Assembly (NCBI GenBank): GCA_014654775.1
Contig: JACVZW010000075.1
Location: 124,001-188,000 of the forward strand
Origin: Paracoccaceae bacterium
GTDB taxonomy: Bacteria > Pseudomonadota > Alphaproteobacteria > Rhodobacterales > Rhodobacteraceae
Direction: 5' to 3'
Length of the DNA: 64,000 bases
The translations under genes and the position numbers were made by a program. Of the stretch, positions 1 through 8,149 are shown in pieces (position 1 is the stretch's first letter; each line of letters begins with the position of its first letter). Under the pieces are notes generated by a model. That model saw nothing but the letters and a program-made list of their open reading frames with translations. It searched no databases and was not told where the DNA came from.

Positions 1-8
1 GGAACGAG

Positions 9-947
9 ATGGCACGCTTTGGCGGGCCGGCCACGATGATGCGGTTGCCTGCGGCGGTGTCGCCCGAGGGGTTGGATGTGGCCTTCATCGGGATTCCGAT
101 GGACCATGGCACGTCAAACCGGTCGGGCACGCGGCTGGGGCCGCGGCAGATCCGGGATGAAAGCCGGATGCTGCGCCCTTACAACATGGCGACAGGTGCG
201 GCGCCGTTCGAGCATCTGCAGGTGGCCGATCTGGGCGATGTGCCGATCAACACCTTTGACCTGAAGAAGACGGTCGACATCATCACCGACCATTACCGCA
301 AGGTTCTGGCTCATGACGTGATCCCGCTGACGCTGGGGGGTGACCATACGCTGACATGGCCGATCCTGCGGGCGATGAAGGAGAAATACGGGCCGGTCGC
401 GTTGATCCATATCGATGCGCATGCAGACATCAATGAACACATGTTCGGGGAAACCGTCGCGCATGGCTGCCCGTTCCGCCGCGCTTGGGAGGATGGCTGC
501 CTGATCAATGACAAGGTGTTCCAGATCGGGCTGCGCGGCACGGGCTATGCGGCGGATGATTTCGACTGGGCGCGCGGGCAGGGCTGGACCGTGGTGCAGG
601 CCGAGGAATGCTGGGGCAAGTCGCTGGTGCGGCTGATGGAGATCGTGCGCGCGACGGTCGGGGAGATGCCGGTCTATATCAGCTATGACATCGACAGTCT
701 GGACCCTGCCTTTGCGCCGGGGACGGGGACGGTGGAGCCGGGCGGGTTGTCCACATGGCAGGCGCTGGAGATCATCCGGGGTTGCGCGGGGCTGAACATC
801 GTGGGCGGCGATCTGGTGGAAGTGTCGCCGCCTTATGATCCGTCGGGGAATACGGCGCTGATCGGGGCGAATATCCTTTACGAGATGCTCTGCGTGCTGC
901 CGGGGGTGCCGCAGCGGCCGTCGCGGTTTTCGGGGCTGACCTTCTGA
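9..947 (+). CDS. speB: Agmatinase / ureohydrolase family protein
   Basis: A 312-residue ureohydrolase (arginase superfamily) that probably hydrolyses a guanidino compound such as agmatine to an amine and urea in the cytoplasm. The binuclear Mn signatures are all present: GGDH at residues 110-113, DAHAD at 136-140 and SYDIDSLDPAFAPGTG at 225-240. Length matches the family. The ATG follows a GGA-containing stretch at the window edge, so an upstream operon partner may lie outside. Guanidinobutyrase or guanidinopropionase cannot be excluded, because the substrate is not set by these motifs. It is convergent with the next gene, with 3 bp between the stops. Confidence 0.85.
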   Translation: MARFGGPATMMRLPAAVSPEGLDVAFIGIPMDHGTSNRSGTRLGPRQIRDESRMLRPYNMATGAAPFEHLQVADLGDVPINTFDLKKTVDIITDHYRKVLAHDVIPLTLGGDHTLTWPILRAMKEKYGPVALIHIDAHADINEHMFGETVAHGCPFRRAWEDGCLINDKVFQIGLRGTGYAADDFDWARGQGWTVVQAEECWGKSLVRLMEIVRATVGEMPVYISYDIDSLDPAFAPGTGTVEPGGLSTWQALEIIRGCAGLNIVGGDLVEVSPPYDPSGNTALIGANILYEMLCVLPGVPQRPSRFSGLTF

Positions 948-950
948 GGT

Positions 951-2195
951 CTATTTGCGCCAATGCGGCATGGACTTGATCGCGCCCCCGACATGGATGG
1001 GGCGCGGCATTCGGTAGGCGTCGGGGAAATCCTTGCCGCGGAAGCCGTAGATGCTGTCATGGGTGCAGAGATCGTCGCGGATCAAGGGCCAGACCTGTTC
1101 CATCAGGAAGGCCTGATCGCCGAAGCGGTTGTTGAAGTGCTTTTGCGCCTTGAGGATCAGGCCCGTCATATCGGGGATCACCCCGGCCACGCCCCCCCAC
1201 ATGCCGGCGAGCATGAGTTCCATGTGGTAGATGTGGTCGCGCATGACGTGGAAGCGTTTTCCCGACCTGATCCAGTCTTCGACAGCGATGAGTTCCTGTG
1301 CGTTCAGGCGGCTGTCGGTGTCACGGCAGATGAAGCGGTCGACTTCGGGATCGTCGGACGCGAGGAAGCGCCACATGGGACGGACAGCCTGCAGAGCGGG
1401 GTCGGTGATCATCACGACCTGCGCGCCTTCGTCGCGCAGAATCTGCAGCGCGTCGGCCGGAACGCTGTTGTCGCAGTAGAAGCGGCAGGACCAGCCATAA
1501 TAGATGTTGGGGGCGAGCCGCGCATTGACGATGGCGCCGTGGACATAGACCGGATTGTCACCCCAGAGGCAGAAGGAAATGATGTTGCGGCGGCGTTCCG
1601 ACGGGTTGAAGGGCGGGTTGCGATCCGACAGCGTGACAGCGGCGGCGGGCGTACCGGGAAAGCGGGAGAGGGCTTCGCGGTCCTTGGCGGCGAGGTTGAT
1701 CTGACCTGCTTCGGCGGCCTCGGCATCCCGACCGGCACGAGCTAGGCTGACGACAAGGGTGTTGCGGGTTTCGATGTCGTCCTTGATGTCGAGGGCCTTC
1801 TGCAGGATCGCCACCGCCTCGTCGAAGCGGCCTTCGTTCTTGAGAAAGACTCCGTGCAGGCTCCATCCTGTGAAGTAGCCGGGGTGGCGGGCGTTGAGGT
1901 CGCGATAAGCGGCCTCGGCCTCGGGCAGCATTTGGCCTTCCTTCAGGGCGGTGGCGCAGTAGAGCAGCGGTTCGGGGAGGGCGAGATCCAGATCGGCGGC
2001 GCGACGGAAGGCTTCGGCAGCGGGGAGGTATTCCTTGATGCGGCGCAGTGCGTGGCCGAGGTTGAAATGGACCTGCGCATCGGTGCTGCCCTGTTCGGCT
2101 GCAAGGCGGAGAGAGGGAAGCGCTTCGTCCCAGCGGCCCTTCCGGGCGAGTTCGAGGGCCGATTGACCGAGGAGTTCCGTGCTGCTGCGTGCCAT
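951..2195 (-). CDS. TPR protein with glycosyltransferase-like C-terminal domain
   Basis: A 414-residue soluble protein. Residues about 1-145 are TPR-like helical repeats (for example VHFNLGHALRRIKEYLPAAE). The C-terminal half (about 190-400) has the look of a nucleotide-sugar glycosyltransferase: a start such as ISFCLWGDNPVY, a long alpha/beta region, and RDTDSR near residue 290, which could serve as a DxD-type metal/nucleotide site. No signal peptide or membrane segment is visible. Substrate and acceptor are unknown; a role in surface polysaccharide or protein glycosylation is inference only. It is transcribed alone, upstream of the RND operon terminator. Confidence 0.6.
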   Translation of the reverse strand: MARSSTELLGQSALELARKGRWDEALPSLRLAAEQGSTDAQVHFNLGHALRRIKEYLPAAEAFRRAADLDLALPEPLLYCATALKEGQMLPEAEAAYRDLNARHPGYFTGWSLHGVFLKNEGRFDEAVAILQKALDIKDDIETRNTLVVSLARAGRDAEAAEAGQINLAAKDREALSRFPGTPAAAVTLSDRNPPFNPSERRRNIISFCLWGDNPVYVHGAIVNARLAPNIYYGWSCRFYCDNSVPADALQILRDEGAQVVMITDPALQAVRPMWRFLASDDPEVDRFICRDTDSRLNAQELIAVEDWIRSGKRFHVMRDHIYHMELMLAGMWGGVAGVIPDMTGLILKAQKHFNNRFGDQAFLMEQVWPLIRDDLCTHDSIYGFRGKDFPDAYRMPRPIHVGGAIKSMPHWRK

Positions 2196-2250
2196 GATGT
2201 GCCCGTTCTGTGCCTGCCGCGAAGGTAATACCTGTTAATTCGGACGGCAG

Positions 2251-2284
2251 AAAAGGGAAAGGATGGCAGCCAGTGCCATCCTTT
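2251..2284 (-). terminator. Terminator of the RND efflux operon
   Basis: An 11-bp perfect stem (2258-2268 with 2274-2284, 5-nt loop) followed on the minus strand by CCCTTTTC. It lies 24 bp past the RND permease stop codon, where an intrinsic terminator of that operon is expected. Confidence 0.7.
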
Positions 2285-2307
2285 GCCGGTTTGATGCGCG
2301 GTGGCGG

Positions 2308-5300
2308 CTATTCGGCCACGTGCAGACTTGGCCTTGATGCGGGGCCGGGCCGTGACTCCAGCTCTCCAACGCGCTGACCGAGGGCTTCGATCCGTTCCGC
2401 GAGGATATGTGCCGGCGGTTCGTCGGGCTCGGCCTCTTTCGGACCGATGATCCGGCTGAAGAGGCGCGTCACGAGGCGAGACAGATCATCCATGATCAGG
2501 AAGAACGCCGGGACGATGATCAGGGACAGCACAGTGGAGACGATGATGCCGCCGATCACGGCCGTGGCCATCGGCGCGCGGAAGGAGCCGCCTTCGCCCA
2601 CGCCCAGCGCAGAGGGGAGCATGCCAGCCGACATGGCGATGGAGGTCATCACGATGGGGCGGGCGCGTTTGTGCCCGGCCTCAATCACCGCCTCGAATCG
2701 CGACATGCCCTGATGGCGCATCTCGATCGCGAAATCGATCAGGAGGATGGCGTTCTTCGTGACGATCCCCATCAGCATCAGGATCCCGATCAGAACCGGC
2801 ATGGAGAGGGCAGAGTTCGTTAGGATCAGGGCCGCAGCCACCCCGCCAATGGCGAGGGGGAGGGAGAAGAGGATGGTGAAGGGCTGGATCACCGATTTGA
2901 AGAGCAGGATCAGCACCGTCAGCACCAGCATCAGCCCGAGGATCATGGCATTGCCGAAGGCGGCCATAAGTTCCTGCTGCACCTCGGCATCACCCGCCTC
3001 TTGCACGCGGACGCCGGGGGGCAGTTCCACGCTGGCGATGATTTCGTTGAAGCGGGCGGTCGCGGTGCCGAGCGCAACGCCCACGGGCAGGTTGGCCCCG
3101 ATGGTAGCGCGGCGTTCGCGGTTGAGGCGATCGACGGTCGAGGGGCCTTCGGCGATGGCGATGTCGGCCACAGCCGAGAGCGGCACGGTGGCCCCGGTTC
3201 CGGTGGTGAGCTTGAGCGCACCGATCCGGGTCAGATCTTCGCGGCTGGCATCGTTCAGGCGAACGCGGACGGGGATCAGGCGGTTGTCGATGGACAGCTT
3301 GGCCAGAGCGGCATCCACATCGCCGATGGTGGCCACGCGCACGACTTCGGCAATCTGGGCGGTGGTGATGCCCAAGCGTGCCGCTTCGTTTGCGCGGGGG
3401 CTGATCTGGATTTCCGGACGGGGCAGCGCGCCTTCGGAGGCGACGTTGGCCAGAAGCGGGTCGCCCGAGAGCGCCTCTTCGAGGCGGGCCACAGCGGTGT
3501 TCAGATCGGCTTCATTGTTGGCGAGGATGGAGAAGGACAGGTCGCGTTCGCCCCGATCATTCAGCTTGAAGGCGCGGATGTCGGGAACAGCGGCGAGGCG
3601 ACGGAAGATTTCGGCCTCCACCTCGTTCTGGGGGATGGTGCGGCCGGTGTTTTCGACATCCGGCACGATCTGCCCGACGACCGGAATCGCGTTGGCGATC
3701 TGCGACAGCTTGAGCAGGAGCGAGTGGTCAAGCCGCTGCAAGAGGACGGTGACGGAGGCGCGGCGGATGTCGCGGTCGCCTGTGGGCGAGGAGCCGCCGA
3801 GGACGAAGACGTTTTCGACACCTTGGACGTCGCGGATCACGTCAACCATCCTTTGCGTCGTGCGGTCCGTTTCGGCGAGTGTCGTGCCCGGGGGCAGTTC
3901 GACCGAGATCGGGATGCGGCTGACGTCTTCCGGCGGAATGAAGCTGCCGGGGACCTTGAGCATGAAGTGGACAGAGACGGCCAGCACGGCAATGGCGCCA
4001 ACCAGCGTGAGGTAGCGGGCGGGGATGAAGAGAAAGCGGCCCGAGGTGGTGGCGCGCACGATCCGCAAATAGCCCTTCATCATCCAGCCGTCTTCGCTGT
4101 GCTTTTCCTCGGCATCCTTGGCGCGCATCAGGTAGGCGGCCATCATCGGCGTGATGAGGCGGGCGACAAGCAGTGAGAAGAGCACCGCAATGGCGACTGT
4201 CAGGCCGAATTGCCGGAAATACTGTCCCGGAATGCCCGGCATGAAAGAGACGGGGACGAAGACCGCCACGATGGTGAAGGAGGTCGCGATGACGGCGAGG
4301 CCGATTTCATCGGCGGCGTCGATGGCGGCGCGATAGGGCGTCTTGCCCATACGTATGTGTCGGGCGATGTTTTCCACCTCGACGATCGCGTCGTCGACAA
4401 GGATACCGGTGGCCAGTGTGATCGCGAGGAAGCTGACGAGGTTCAGCGAGAAGCCAAGAAGATCCATCACGTAGAAGGTGGGGATCGCAGAGAGCGGCAA
4501 GGCGACAGCCGAGATCAGCGTGGCGCGCCAGTTCTTGAGGAAAGCCAGAACGACGAGGACGGCGAGGATCGCGCCTTCGATCAGGGTGTGCAGGGCAGCT
4601 TCGTAATTTCCGTAAGTGTAGAAGACGGTTTCGTCGACCAGCTTGATCTGCACGTCAGGATGGGCGGCGCGGAGTTGGTCAAGCTCGGCGTTCACGACTT
4701 CGGCGACGGACACTTCGGACGCCCCTTTGGCGCGGAAGACGGCGAAGGTGACAACCTGTTCTCCGTTCAGCCGGGAGAATGACCGGAGCTCTTCGTAGGT
4801 GTCGTTGACCTGACCCAGGTCGGACAGGCGGACATGGCGGCCCGAGGGCAGCGCGATGGTGGTGTTGGCCAGCCGTTCCACCGTCTGGGCATCGCCCAGC
4901 GTGCGGATGGCCTGTTCCGCGGCGCCGAGTTCGGAGCGCCCGGAGCCCAGATTGGCGTTGGTGGCGCGCAACTGGGCATTCACCGCGCTGGCGGTTATGC
5001 CATAGCTGTCAAGCTTGACGGGATCGAGTTCGACGCGGATTTCACGCTCGGCCCCGCCGTAGCGATCCACCCGGCCGATGCCAGCCTGACCCTGCAGGCT
5101 GCGGGTGATGGTGTCGTCGACGAACCATGACAGTTCCTCGATCGTCATGTCGGGGGCGGAGACGGCGAAGGTCATGATCGCCTGACCTTCGACATCGATC
5201 CGGGTGACGACCGGCGCCTCGATAGACCCGGGCAGGTCGCCACGGATCTGGTCGATGGCATCCTTGGTGTCCTGCACCGCCTTGTCGGTCGAGACTTCCA

Positions 5301-5589
5301 TGCGGAATTCCACGACGGTGGTCGACACACCGTCGGTCACGGTAGACATAACGCTCTTTACCCCGGTGATGCCCGCTACGGCATCTTCGATTTCTTTAGT
5401 GATCTGGGTTTCCATCTCGGCCGGAGCGGCGCCGGACTGGTTCACGGTCACGGCAACGAGGGGGACGTCGATGTTCGGGAAACGGGTGATGGGCAAAGAG
5501 TTGAAGCTTTGCCAGCCCAGCACCATCAGGAGCACGAAGGCCAGAAGTGGGGCGACGGGGTTTCGGATGGACCAAGCGGAGAAGTTCAT
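2308..5589 (-). CDS. RND efflux permease (AcrB/MdtB-like)
   Basis: Inner-membrane proton-driven drug/solute exporter of the hydrophobe/amphiphile RND family, 1093 residues. The N-terminus MNFSAWSIRNPVAPLLAF is the usual cytoplasmic tail plus TM1. Two large periplasmic loops separate the TM1 and TM2-6 blocks, and the TM4 proton relay is visible in ATGILVDDAIVEVENI with its Asp pair. The reading frame extends 22 codons further upstream into the adaptor gene, but ATG 5589 lies 10 bp after the adaptor stop with a GAGG Shine-Dalgarno, so it is preferred. The C-terminal tail (about 60 residues) is charged and cytoplasmic. It forms an operon with the HlyD adaptor and TetR gene; no outer-membrane TolC gene is adjacent, so a shared one is probably used. 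Confidence 0.93.
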   Translation of the reverse strand: MNFSAWSIRNPVAPLLAFVLLMVLGWQSFNSLPITRFPNIDVPLVAVTVNQSGAAPAEMETQITKEIEDAVAGITGVKSVMSTVTDGVSTTVVEFRMEVSTDKAVQDTKDAIDQIRGDLPGSIEAPVVTRIDVEGQAIMTFAVSAPDMTIEELSWFVDDTITRSLQGQAGIGRVDRYGGAEREIRVELDPVKLDSYGITASAVNAQLRATNANLGSGRSELGAAEQAIRTLGDAQTVERLANTTIALPSGRHVRLSDLGQVNDTYEELRSFSRLNGEQVVTFAVFRAKGASEVSVAEVVNAELDQLRAAHPDVQIKLVDETVFYTYGNYEAALHTLIEGAILAVLVVLAFLKNWRATLISAVALPLSAIPTFYVMDLLGFSLNLVSFLAITLATGILVDDAIVEVENIARHIRMGKTPYRAAIDAADEIGLAVIATSFTIVAVFVPVSFMPGIPGQYFRQFGLTVAIAVLFSLLVARLITPMMAAYLMRAKDAEEKHSEDGWMMKGYLRIVRATTSGRFLFIPARYLTLVGAIAVLAVSVHFMLKVPGSFIPPEDVSRIPISVELPPGTTLAETDRTTQRMVDVIRDVQGVENVFVLGGSSPTGDRDIRRASVTVLLQRLDHSLLLKLSQIANAIPVVGQIVPDVENTGRTIPQNEVEAEIFRRLAAVPDIRAFKLNDRGERDLSFSILANNEADLNTAVARLEEALSGDPLLANVASEGALPRPEIQISPRANEAARLGITTAQIAEVVRVATIGDVDAALAKLSIDNRLIPVRVRLNDASREDLTRIGALKLTTGTGATVPLSAVADIAIAEGPSTVDRLNRERRATIGANLPVGVALGTATARFNEIIASVELPPGVRVQEAGDAEVQQELMAAFGNAMILGLMLVLTVLILLFKSVIQPFTILFSLPLAIGGVAAALILTNSALSMPVLIGILMLMGIVTKNAILLIDFAIEMRHQGMSRFEAVIEAGHKRARPIVMTSIAMSAGMLPSALGVGEGGSFRAPMATAVIGGIIVSTVLSLIIVPAFFLIMDDLSRLVTRLFSRIIGPKEAEPDEPPAHILAERIEALGQRVGELESRPGPASRPSLHVAE

Positions 5590-5599
5590 CACGGAAACC

Positions 5600-6769
5600 T
5601 CAGTTCGTCGCCAAAGGGACGGGGTTGATCTTGTCGCCATCGCGGACGAAGGCACCGGCCTTTGTCACGACCGTGTCGCCAGAGGAGAGGCCTTCGACGA
5701 TCTCGATCCAGCCGCCATCGCGGATGCCAGTCTTGACGGGGATGCGGGAAACTTCGCCGTTCACGACCTTCATCACGGTGCTGCCATCGGCAGAGGAGCC
5801 GACGGCGGTGACGGGAACAGCGATGGTGTTACGTTCGACGACAAGGATTTCGGCATCCATGAACATACCCGCGCGGACATTGGCGGCCTGATCGATCGTG
5901 ATGCGGGCGCGGCCAAGGCGGGTGGTGGTGTCGATGGTGGGTTCCACGAGGCGGACTGTGCCGGTGAGACGTTCGGGCGCGCCAACGGCAACCATGGAGA
6001 CGGTCTGGCCGGGGGCGAGGCGGATCAGGTCGATCTCGGCCACATCGCCAGAAAGCTCCAGCGCGCCGTCGCGGATCATGGTGAACATGGGCTGGCCAGC
6101 GCCGGAGGCGATGGACCCTATGACCGCGTTGCGATGCGTGATTTCGCCGGCGACAGGGGCCTTCACCTCGGTCCGCGAAAGCTGCAGTTCGATATTGGCG
6201 AGTTGCGCCTGCACCAGCGAAAGTTGGGCGCGGGCGGCTTCGAGTGACTGGATGGCGACGGTGACGCGGGCGGTGGAGGCGATGGCCGTCGAGCTGGCCT
6301 GATCGGCGGCGGCCTGCGAGGCGGTGCCCTGCGCCTTGAGCGCGGCAGTCCGTTCGTTGACACGCTGCGCCTCATCGGCGGCGGCCTGCGCCTCGAGCAG
6401 TTGTGCCTCGGCCTGTGCGATGGTCGCCTCGGCAGAGGCGAGCGAGGCCTGATACTGGCTCTTCTGCAGTTCGAGCGTGGTTTTCGACAGTGTGGCGAGG
6501 ACCTGCCCTTCGGCAACCCAGTCGCCCACATCGGCGAGCAGGGTTTCGATGGGCTGGCCTTCGATCAGAGGCGCGACCTGCACTTCTTCGACCGGGTTCA
6601 CGAGGCCCGAGACGATGACACGGTCCCGCAAGGGGCGTGTCTCGACCGTCGAGACGGTGATGGCGGGTGGGATGGGTGCCGCCTCGGGCGCGGCTTCGTC
6701 GGCGGCGCGCAGGGGCGAGGAAAAGGCGAAAGCGGAAATCAGGGCGGTAGCAATCAGCAGAGAACGCAT
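5600..6769 (-). CDS. RND periplasmic adaptor (HlyD/AcrA family)
   Basis: Membrane-fusion protein of 389 residues that bridges the RND permease and an outer-membrane channel. A Sec signal peptide is seen at residues 1-23 (MRSLLIATALISAFAFSSPLRA). A biotinyl-lipoyl half-motif follows, then a long Ala/Glu/Gln-rich coiled coil (about 95-200), the second lipoyl half (VKAPVAGEITHRNAVIG) and a beta-barrel region. The open frame continues upstream to 7093, but that part is antisense-like shadow of the TetR gene; ATG 6769 gives the signal peptide and sits 5 bp after the TetR stop. Operon order is TetR-adaptor-permease. Confidence 0.9.
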   Translation of the reverse strand: MRSLLIATALISAFAFSSPLRAADEAAPEAAPIPPAITVSTVETRPLRDRVIVSGLVNPVEEVQVAPLIEGQPIETLLADVGDWVAEGQVLATLSKTTLELQKSQYQASLASAEATIAQAEAQLLEAQAAADEAQRVNERTAALKAQGTASQAAADQASSTAIASTARVTVAIQSLEAARAQLSLVQAQLANIELQLSRTEVKAPVAGEITHRNAVIGSIASGAGQPMFTMIRDGALELSGDVAEIDLIRLAPGQTVSMVAVGAPERLTGTVRLVEPTIDTTTRLGRARITIDQAANVRAGMFMDAEILVVERNTIAVPVTAVGSSADGSTVMKVVNGEVSRIPVKTGIRDGGWIEIVEGLSSGDTVVTKAGAFVRDGDKINPVPLATN

Positions 6770-6774
6770 GGCAA

Positions 6775-7437
6775 TCAACCTTTCACATCGTCGCGGACGA
6801 TTTCGTCGAGAATGCGGTTCAGGGTACGTATGATGAGGGCCGTCAGATCTTCCTGGGCCTGCGGGGTCTGGGACCGGTGCATCGCGCTGGACTTGACCAT
6901 GATCACTAAGAGGCTGGCATGGGCGCCGTAGGTCGCCCGTGCCTCTTCGAAGGAGATGCCCTTCACGCGGGCGAAGACGATGCAGAGGTAACGACCCACC
7001 TCGGTTTCCATCTGGTAGGTGATTTCTGCGATCTCGGGCTTGCGCAGGGAGGCGGCGGTGACCTCGGCCCAGAGCTGGCCGTCGGTCGTGCATTGGTCTT
7101 CTTCGATCCGGAAGCGCAGCGCGTCGCGGAGGGTGCGCATCGGATCGTCGCTTTCGATGATCTTGCTGAATTCCTCTTCCACTTCGGCCAGATCGCGCGT
7201 GACCAGTGCAGCCACGATGGCGGCCTTGGAGGGGAAGTAGCGGTAGAAGTTCCCCACGCTCATGCCGCAGGCGCGGGCGAGATCCTGCATGGAGGCGCCA
7301 TCAAAGCCCTTTTCGGCAAAGGCGAGGCGCACGCCTTCGAGAATCTCGACGGCGCGGATTTCGGATTGGGGCGGACTGCGGTCAGGCTGGTTCACGGGGA
7401 CCTTGGGGTGGGGAGAGGGCAGAGAATGAACGTTCAT
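6775..7437 (-). CDS. TetR/AcrR family repressor of the efflux operon
   Basis: A 220-residue transcription factor with an N-terminal TetR helix-turn-helix (AFAEKGFDGASMQDLARAC then SVGNFYRYFPSKAAI) and a helical ligand-binding domain. As first gene of the TetR-HlyD-RND operon it is probably the local repressor, relieved by pump substrates. The start is uncertain. ATG 7437 lies inside a perfect 16-bp palindrome and has no Shine-Dalgarno, whereas GTG 7395 has AAGG five bases upstream and would leave the palindrome as an operator in the leader. The longer form is given here. Confidence 0.88.
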   Translation of the reverse strand: MNVHSLPSPHPKVPVNQPDRSPPQSEIRAVEILEGVRLAFAEKGFDGASMQDLARACGMSVGNFYRYFPSKAAIVAALVTRDLAEVEEEFSKIIESDDPMRTLRDALRFRIEEDQCTTDGQLWAEVTAASLRKPEIAEITYQMETEVGRYLCIVFARVKGISFEEARATYGAHASLLVIMVKSSAMHRSQTPQAQEDLTALIIRTLNRILDEIVRDDVKG

Positions 7438-7439
7438 TC
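7424..7439. promoter_or_regulatory. TetR-type operator palindrome
   Basis: A perfect 16-bp inverted repeat, GAATGAACGTTCATTC, of the size and composition of TetR/AcrR operators. It covers the ATG of the TetR gene, so binding there would block transcription or initiation of the efflux operon. Its use as operator is inferred from position and symmetry. Confidence 0.7.
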
Positions 7440-8149
7440 ACACATAGGGAGGCGGTCGTCGGCGTCAAGGGGAATCTTGGAGACGGCGATAGGTCCGGTG
7501 CGAAATGCCCAGTTTTTTCCTCATGATTTGCCATGACGTGAAATAACTGCGGATTTTAAGGGTGAAATAGGACGCAATTATCGGTTGCGGGGTATTTGAA
7601 ATTGAGGATGGGGGAAGCGGCCGTCGTCCGCGGCAGAAGGGCGGGTCGGGTCTGGCCGCGCGATCCGACACGAATGTCCCGGAGCTGCGTCAATTTGGGG
7701 GGTGGAGAAGCGGGGCAAGGCGATGCTGCGATGCAGCATTCACGTAAAGGTGAGTGGTGCCCAGTGGCGGATGCTGCCTTGATCTGGCCATATTGTGGCC
7801 CTGAGGACACGATTTGGGCGGAATTGGGGCATTTTTTCGGGCTTCAGCGCCCTAAACTGAGGTTTATGGCCCGAATTTGGCCGCTGACACCCGGTTGACG
7901 AGGTGACCATCCCCTGAATCGCGTGATTCGTTTCCGTGCTGGGATGGATTGTTCCCCATCGATAAACAAGCAACAACCTTAGGTTGTACAAAATACGTTT
8001 ACAATACCGTAAGGCGTGAATTGCGGCGTATTTTGGAGGGGCTAAAGGCAGAAATAAGGCGAAAATTTGACCGACCCTTTGGTATCGCGTTAACGGAAGT
8101 TAATGCCTTCCCATCCGTTGGGATGCCCCCCGCTGCCAGGAGTTAGGTC
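7440..8149. other. Gene-free 0.7-kb region upstream of the repeat protein
   Basis: No convincing coding sequence. The right half is visibly more AT-rich than the surroundings and carries small inverted repeats: GAATCGCGTGATTC at 7916-7929 (12 of 14 symmetric) and ACAACCT-T-AGGTTGT at 7973-7987. It probably holds the promoter and control sites of the gene at 8150 and, at its left end, the efflux operon promoter. A 65-codon open frame (7949-8146) needs a TTG start and has codon use unlike its neighbours, so it is not called. Confidence 0.5.
7973..7987. promoter_or_regulatory. Inverted repeat upstream of the repeat protein gene
   Basis: A 7-bp perfect inverted repeat with a 1-nt centre, ACAACCT-T-AGGTTGT, in the AT-rich upstream region, 163 bp before the start codon at 8150. 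It may be an operator of a dimeric regulator; no family can be assigned. Confidence 0.35.

Noticed and set aside
7949-8146. 65-codon frame just before the repeat protein
   Set aside because: Needs a TTG start, has codon use unlike the neighbourhood, and covers the AT-rich inverted repeats of the promoter region.
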